Assembly (NCBI RefSeq): GCF_027533505.1
Contig: NZ_JAPZUB010000029.1
Coordinates: 111,725-175,724, forward strand
From: Flavobacterium sp.
GTDB lineage: Bacteria > Bacteroidota > Bacteroidia > Flavobacteriales > Flavobacteriaceae
DNA length: 64,000 nt
Reading direction: 5' to 3'
Below the pieces are notes generated by a model. It ran no database searches and was not told where the DNA came from. It saw nothing but the letters and a program-made list of their open reading frames with translations. Position numbers and translations under genes: made by a program. Positions 62,394 through 64,000 of the stretch are shown one piece after another (position 1 is the stretch's first letter; each line of letters starts with the position of its first letter).

Positions 62394-63320
62394 ATGAAGA
62401 TTGAACAAGAAAAAGAACTTATCTCGGGTTTTAAGCACTTGGAACTATTGGCCAACCAAGTCGTGGAGGGGTTTATTTCAGGGATGCATAAATCGCCTTT
62501 TCATGGATTTTCTGCCGAATTTGCCGAGCATAAGGTGTATAATAAAGGCGAAAGCACAAAACATATCGATTGGAAGTTGTATGCCAAAACCGATCGGTTG
62601 TATACCAAGCGCTTTGAAGAGGAAACCAATTTACGATGTCATTTGATTTTAGATAACTCCTCGTCGATGCATTATCCGAAGTTGACGTCGGGGCAACCGT
62701 TTTATCAGCAAAAAATTGGATTTTCAGTTTTAGCCGCGGCTGTTTTGATGAATTTATTGAAAAAACAACGCGATGCGGTGGGTTTAAGTGTGTTTTCGGA
62801 CACCTATGAATATTACGCTCCCGAAAAAGGATCCGATCGCCACCATCGGATGCTTTTGGCACAATTGGAAGGCATGTTGGATGATCCTAAAGTGGCCAAA
62901 CCTACGGATACCATTACGTTATTACATCAAATTGCCGAAAAATTGCACCGTCGCTCTATGGTAATTTTGTTTACCGATATGTTTCAAAACGAGCCTCAAG
63001 AAAAGTTATTCAATGCTTTGCAACACTTGAAGCACAACAAGCACAAGGTGGTGGTGTTTCATGTGGTTGATGAAGCGACCGAATTGCATTTTGATTTTGA
63101 CAATCATCCTCGAAAATTTGTTGATGTAGAAACGGGTGAAGTCATCAATGTGTTTGCCGATTCGTTGCAAAATGCCTATCAAAATCAGGTGGAAACCTAC
63201 TTTAAATCGCTGTCATTGGCCTGCGCACAGAATAAAATTAAGTACGTTCCTGTCAATGTAGGCGCGGATTTTGAGAAAATTTTGACCACTTATTTGGTTG
63301 AAAAACAAATGTTTGGTTAG
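62394..63320 (+). CDS. DUF58 / VWA-like protein
   Basis: 308 residues from the ATG at 62394. DUF58 family with a von-Willebrand-A-like fold: FAEHKVYNKGESTKHIDWKL, LYTKRFEEETNLRCHLILDN and DNSSSMHYPK (MIDAS-like DxSxS). Members usually work with a MoxR ATPase and an aerotolerance (Bat) operon; none is visible in this window. An ATG at 62346 is rejected because it would translate through the trxA terminator. Confidence 0.88.
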   Translation: MKIEQEKELISGFKHLELLANQVVEGFISGMHKSPFHGFSAEFAEHKVYNKGESTKHIDWKLYAKTDRLYTKRFEEETNLRCHLILDNSSSMHYPKLTSGQPFYQQKIGFSVLAAAVLMNLLKKQRDAVGLSVFSDTYEYYAPEKGSDRHHRMLLAQLEGMLDDPKVAKPTDTITLLHQIAEKLHRRSMVILFTDMFQNEPQEKLFNALQHLKHNKHKVVVFHVVDEATELHFDFDNHPRKFVDVETGEVINVFADSLQNAYQNQVETYFKSLSLACAQNKIKYVPVNVGADFEKILTTYLVEKQMFG

Positions 63321-63380
63321 GCCTTTAGAAAATATTTTTAAATTTTAAAGCAAAACGTTTGCAAAACTGAAATTTGGACG

Positions 63381-63388
63381 TATATTTG
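63381..63388 (+). promoter_or_regulatory. tRNA-Asp promoter: -7 box TATATTTG
   Basis: Exact TAnnTTTG with a TTTG -33 element at 63358-63361, 19 nt apart: a complete Bacteroidetes promoter, 17 nt before the tRNA. Confidence 0.75.
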
Positions 63389-63405
63389 CATCCGCAATAA
63401 AGCAA

Positions 63406-63479
63406 GGTTTGGTAGTTCAGTTGGTTAGAATACATGCCTGTCACGCATGGGGTCGCGGGTTCGAGTCCCGTCCAGACCG
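63406..63479 (+). tRNA. tRNA-Asp (anticodon GTC)
   Basis: 74-nt cloverleaf. Acceptor arms GGTTTGG and CCAGACC pair over seven positions with one G-T, anticodon stem CATGC/GCATG encloses CTGTCAC (anticodon GTC), and the T-arm GCGGG/CCCGT encloses TTCGAGT. Discriminator G at 63479. The CCA end is not encoded. Confidence 0.97.
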
Positions 63480-63489
63480 CTACATTGGG

Positions 63490-63520
63490 AAAAGCGCTCC
63501 GTTACACGGAGCGCTTTTTT
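63490..63520 (+). terminator. tRNA-Asp terminator
   Basis: Stem GCGCTCCG/CGGAGCGC (63494-63501 with 63507-63514), then six T residues. Confidence 0.85.
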
Positions 63521-63984
63521 GCCCAAAAAAGCATTCCAATGATGCTTCTTTTTTATAGGAAGCACATTTACAATAGTTGTGTTGTTTCGTCTCGTGTAAC
63601 AGCGAGACAGGTTTAGTAGTTAGACCAATGAAAAGCTTTTCCGATTTATTTCGGAATAGCTTTTTTGCTTTATAGCACATGCTAAGATGAGGAATTACGA
63701 GTGCTAGCGCTTTTTTTGCCACGAAGGCACGAAGGCATTAAAGTTATTAAGTTAGCGGACTGTGGCCGAGTTTTTTTACCGCAAAGACACGAAGTTTCCG
63801 CGAAGAACGCAAGGATTTAAGTTTGTAAAGAATCGCGGCCTATGGCCAGCTTAATTTTACTAAATAGTCATCCCTTAAAAAACAAATAACTGCCTGATTG
63901 TTATTTTATTACAATAAAATTTAGCTAGAAATAGATGATAATTATTGCCAAAAATGGTATATTTGAGTATAAAATAGTGGCAAT
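63521..63984. other. non-coding interval with hairpins and a diverged tandem repeat
   Basis: No credible gene in about 460 bp. It holds a GTCTCG/CGAGAC hairpin near 63590-63610 and a second terminator-like hairpin with arms AAAAGCT and AGCTTTT at 63631-63666. Two diverged copies of a repeat follow (63711-63770 and 63771-63856), each starting with a T run followed by CCACGAAGGCACGAAG or CCGCAAAGACACGAAG. A TATATTTG box ends the interval at 63958-63965. Confidence 0.6.
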
Positions 63985-64000
63985 ATGTTAGGCAAAATAA
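63985..64000 (+). CDS. possible 5' end of the next gene
   Basis: An ATG 19 nt after a TATATTTG box opens the frame MLGKI and runs off the window. Too short to identify. Confidence 0.35.

Noticed and set aside
63434..63722. short frames across the tRNA and its 3' flank
   Set aside because: They run through tRNA-Asp and two terminator hairpins; no coding signal.

Overview
The window looks like chromosome from a Flavobacteriaceae bacterium (Flavobacterium-like). The evidence is consistent throughout: nearly every transcription unit has the Bacteroidetes sigma-type -7 element TAnnTTTG; there are type IX secretion (T9SS) C-terminal sorting domains, a TonB receptor with an N-terminal carboxypeptidase-like domain, and many families typical of this group (DUF5686, DUF3098, DUF4271, DUF4296, DUF3108). 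DnaE carries an N-terminal proofreading exonuclease. It is mostly core chromosome, with no prophage, transposase or CRISPR array seen.

Layout. 1-16 kb: truncated RND/MMPL exporter, a CPA2 antiporter, a DUF5686 outer-membrane protein, pyrH-frr, patatin, a one-cysteine thioredoxin-fold protein, the ftsX-DUF3098-uppP-truB operon, leuS. 15-24 kb: two copies of an intergenic repeat around an outer-membrane protein and a zinc protease, an Lrp regulator, a saccharopine-dehydrogenase-like enzyme, a DUF3108 operon, pckA, hemD-DUF4271. 24-32 kb: a dolichyl-phosphate-mannose-synthase-like glycosyltransferase, dihydroorotase, a DUF4296 lipoprotein, an NAD-dependent epimerase, tyrS, a LuxE-like protein, two T9SS proteins. 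33-42 kb: a lipoprotein/TonB-receptor pair divergent from a PhoB/PhoR-like two-component system across a region with 11-bp-spaced TTAAC direct repeats, then a glycosyltransferase, trmB, a LysE exporter, an alkyltransferase-like protein and an LpxH-like hydrolase. 43-47 kb: an iron-sulfur block (Mrp ATPase, NifU, FAD ferredoxin reductase, 2Fe-2S ferredoxin) interrupted by a two-gene nucleotidyltransferase toxin-antitoxin-like module. 47-53 kb: SGNH lipoprotein, DUF3050, a large zinc metalloprotease, glutaryl-CoA-dehydrogenase-like enzyme, a small carboxypeptidase-regulatory-domain protein. 53-56 kb: trmN6, an S23/IVS-type four-helix-bundle gene enclosed by oppositely oriented TTGGAATTT arrays, then rimM-rpsP. 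56-63.5 kb: lipoprotein, dnaE, trxA, DUF58, tRNA-Asp. The last 500 bases are non-coding, with terminators and a diverged duplicated repeat.

The most unusual locus is 53976-55156. A small four-helix-bundle gene of the family best known from 23S rRNA intervening sequences sits between rimM and trmN6. About 30 tandem 21-22 bp units lie on its 5' side, and shorter units of complementary polarity lie on its 3' side. A transcript through it could fold back with the gene in the loop, which is the architecture of an rRNA intervening sequence but in an mRNA context. Other points worth checking are the toxin-antitoxin-like insertion, the Pho-box-like repeats, four genes whose start codon lies 4-6 nt after the -7 box (probable leaderless mRNAs), and several GC-rich folded intergenic elements.
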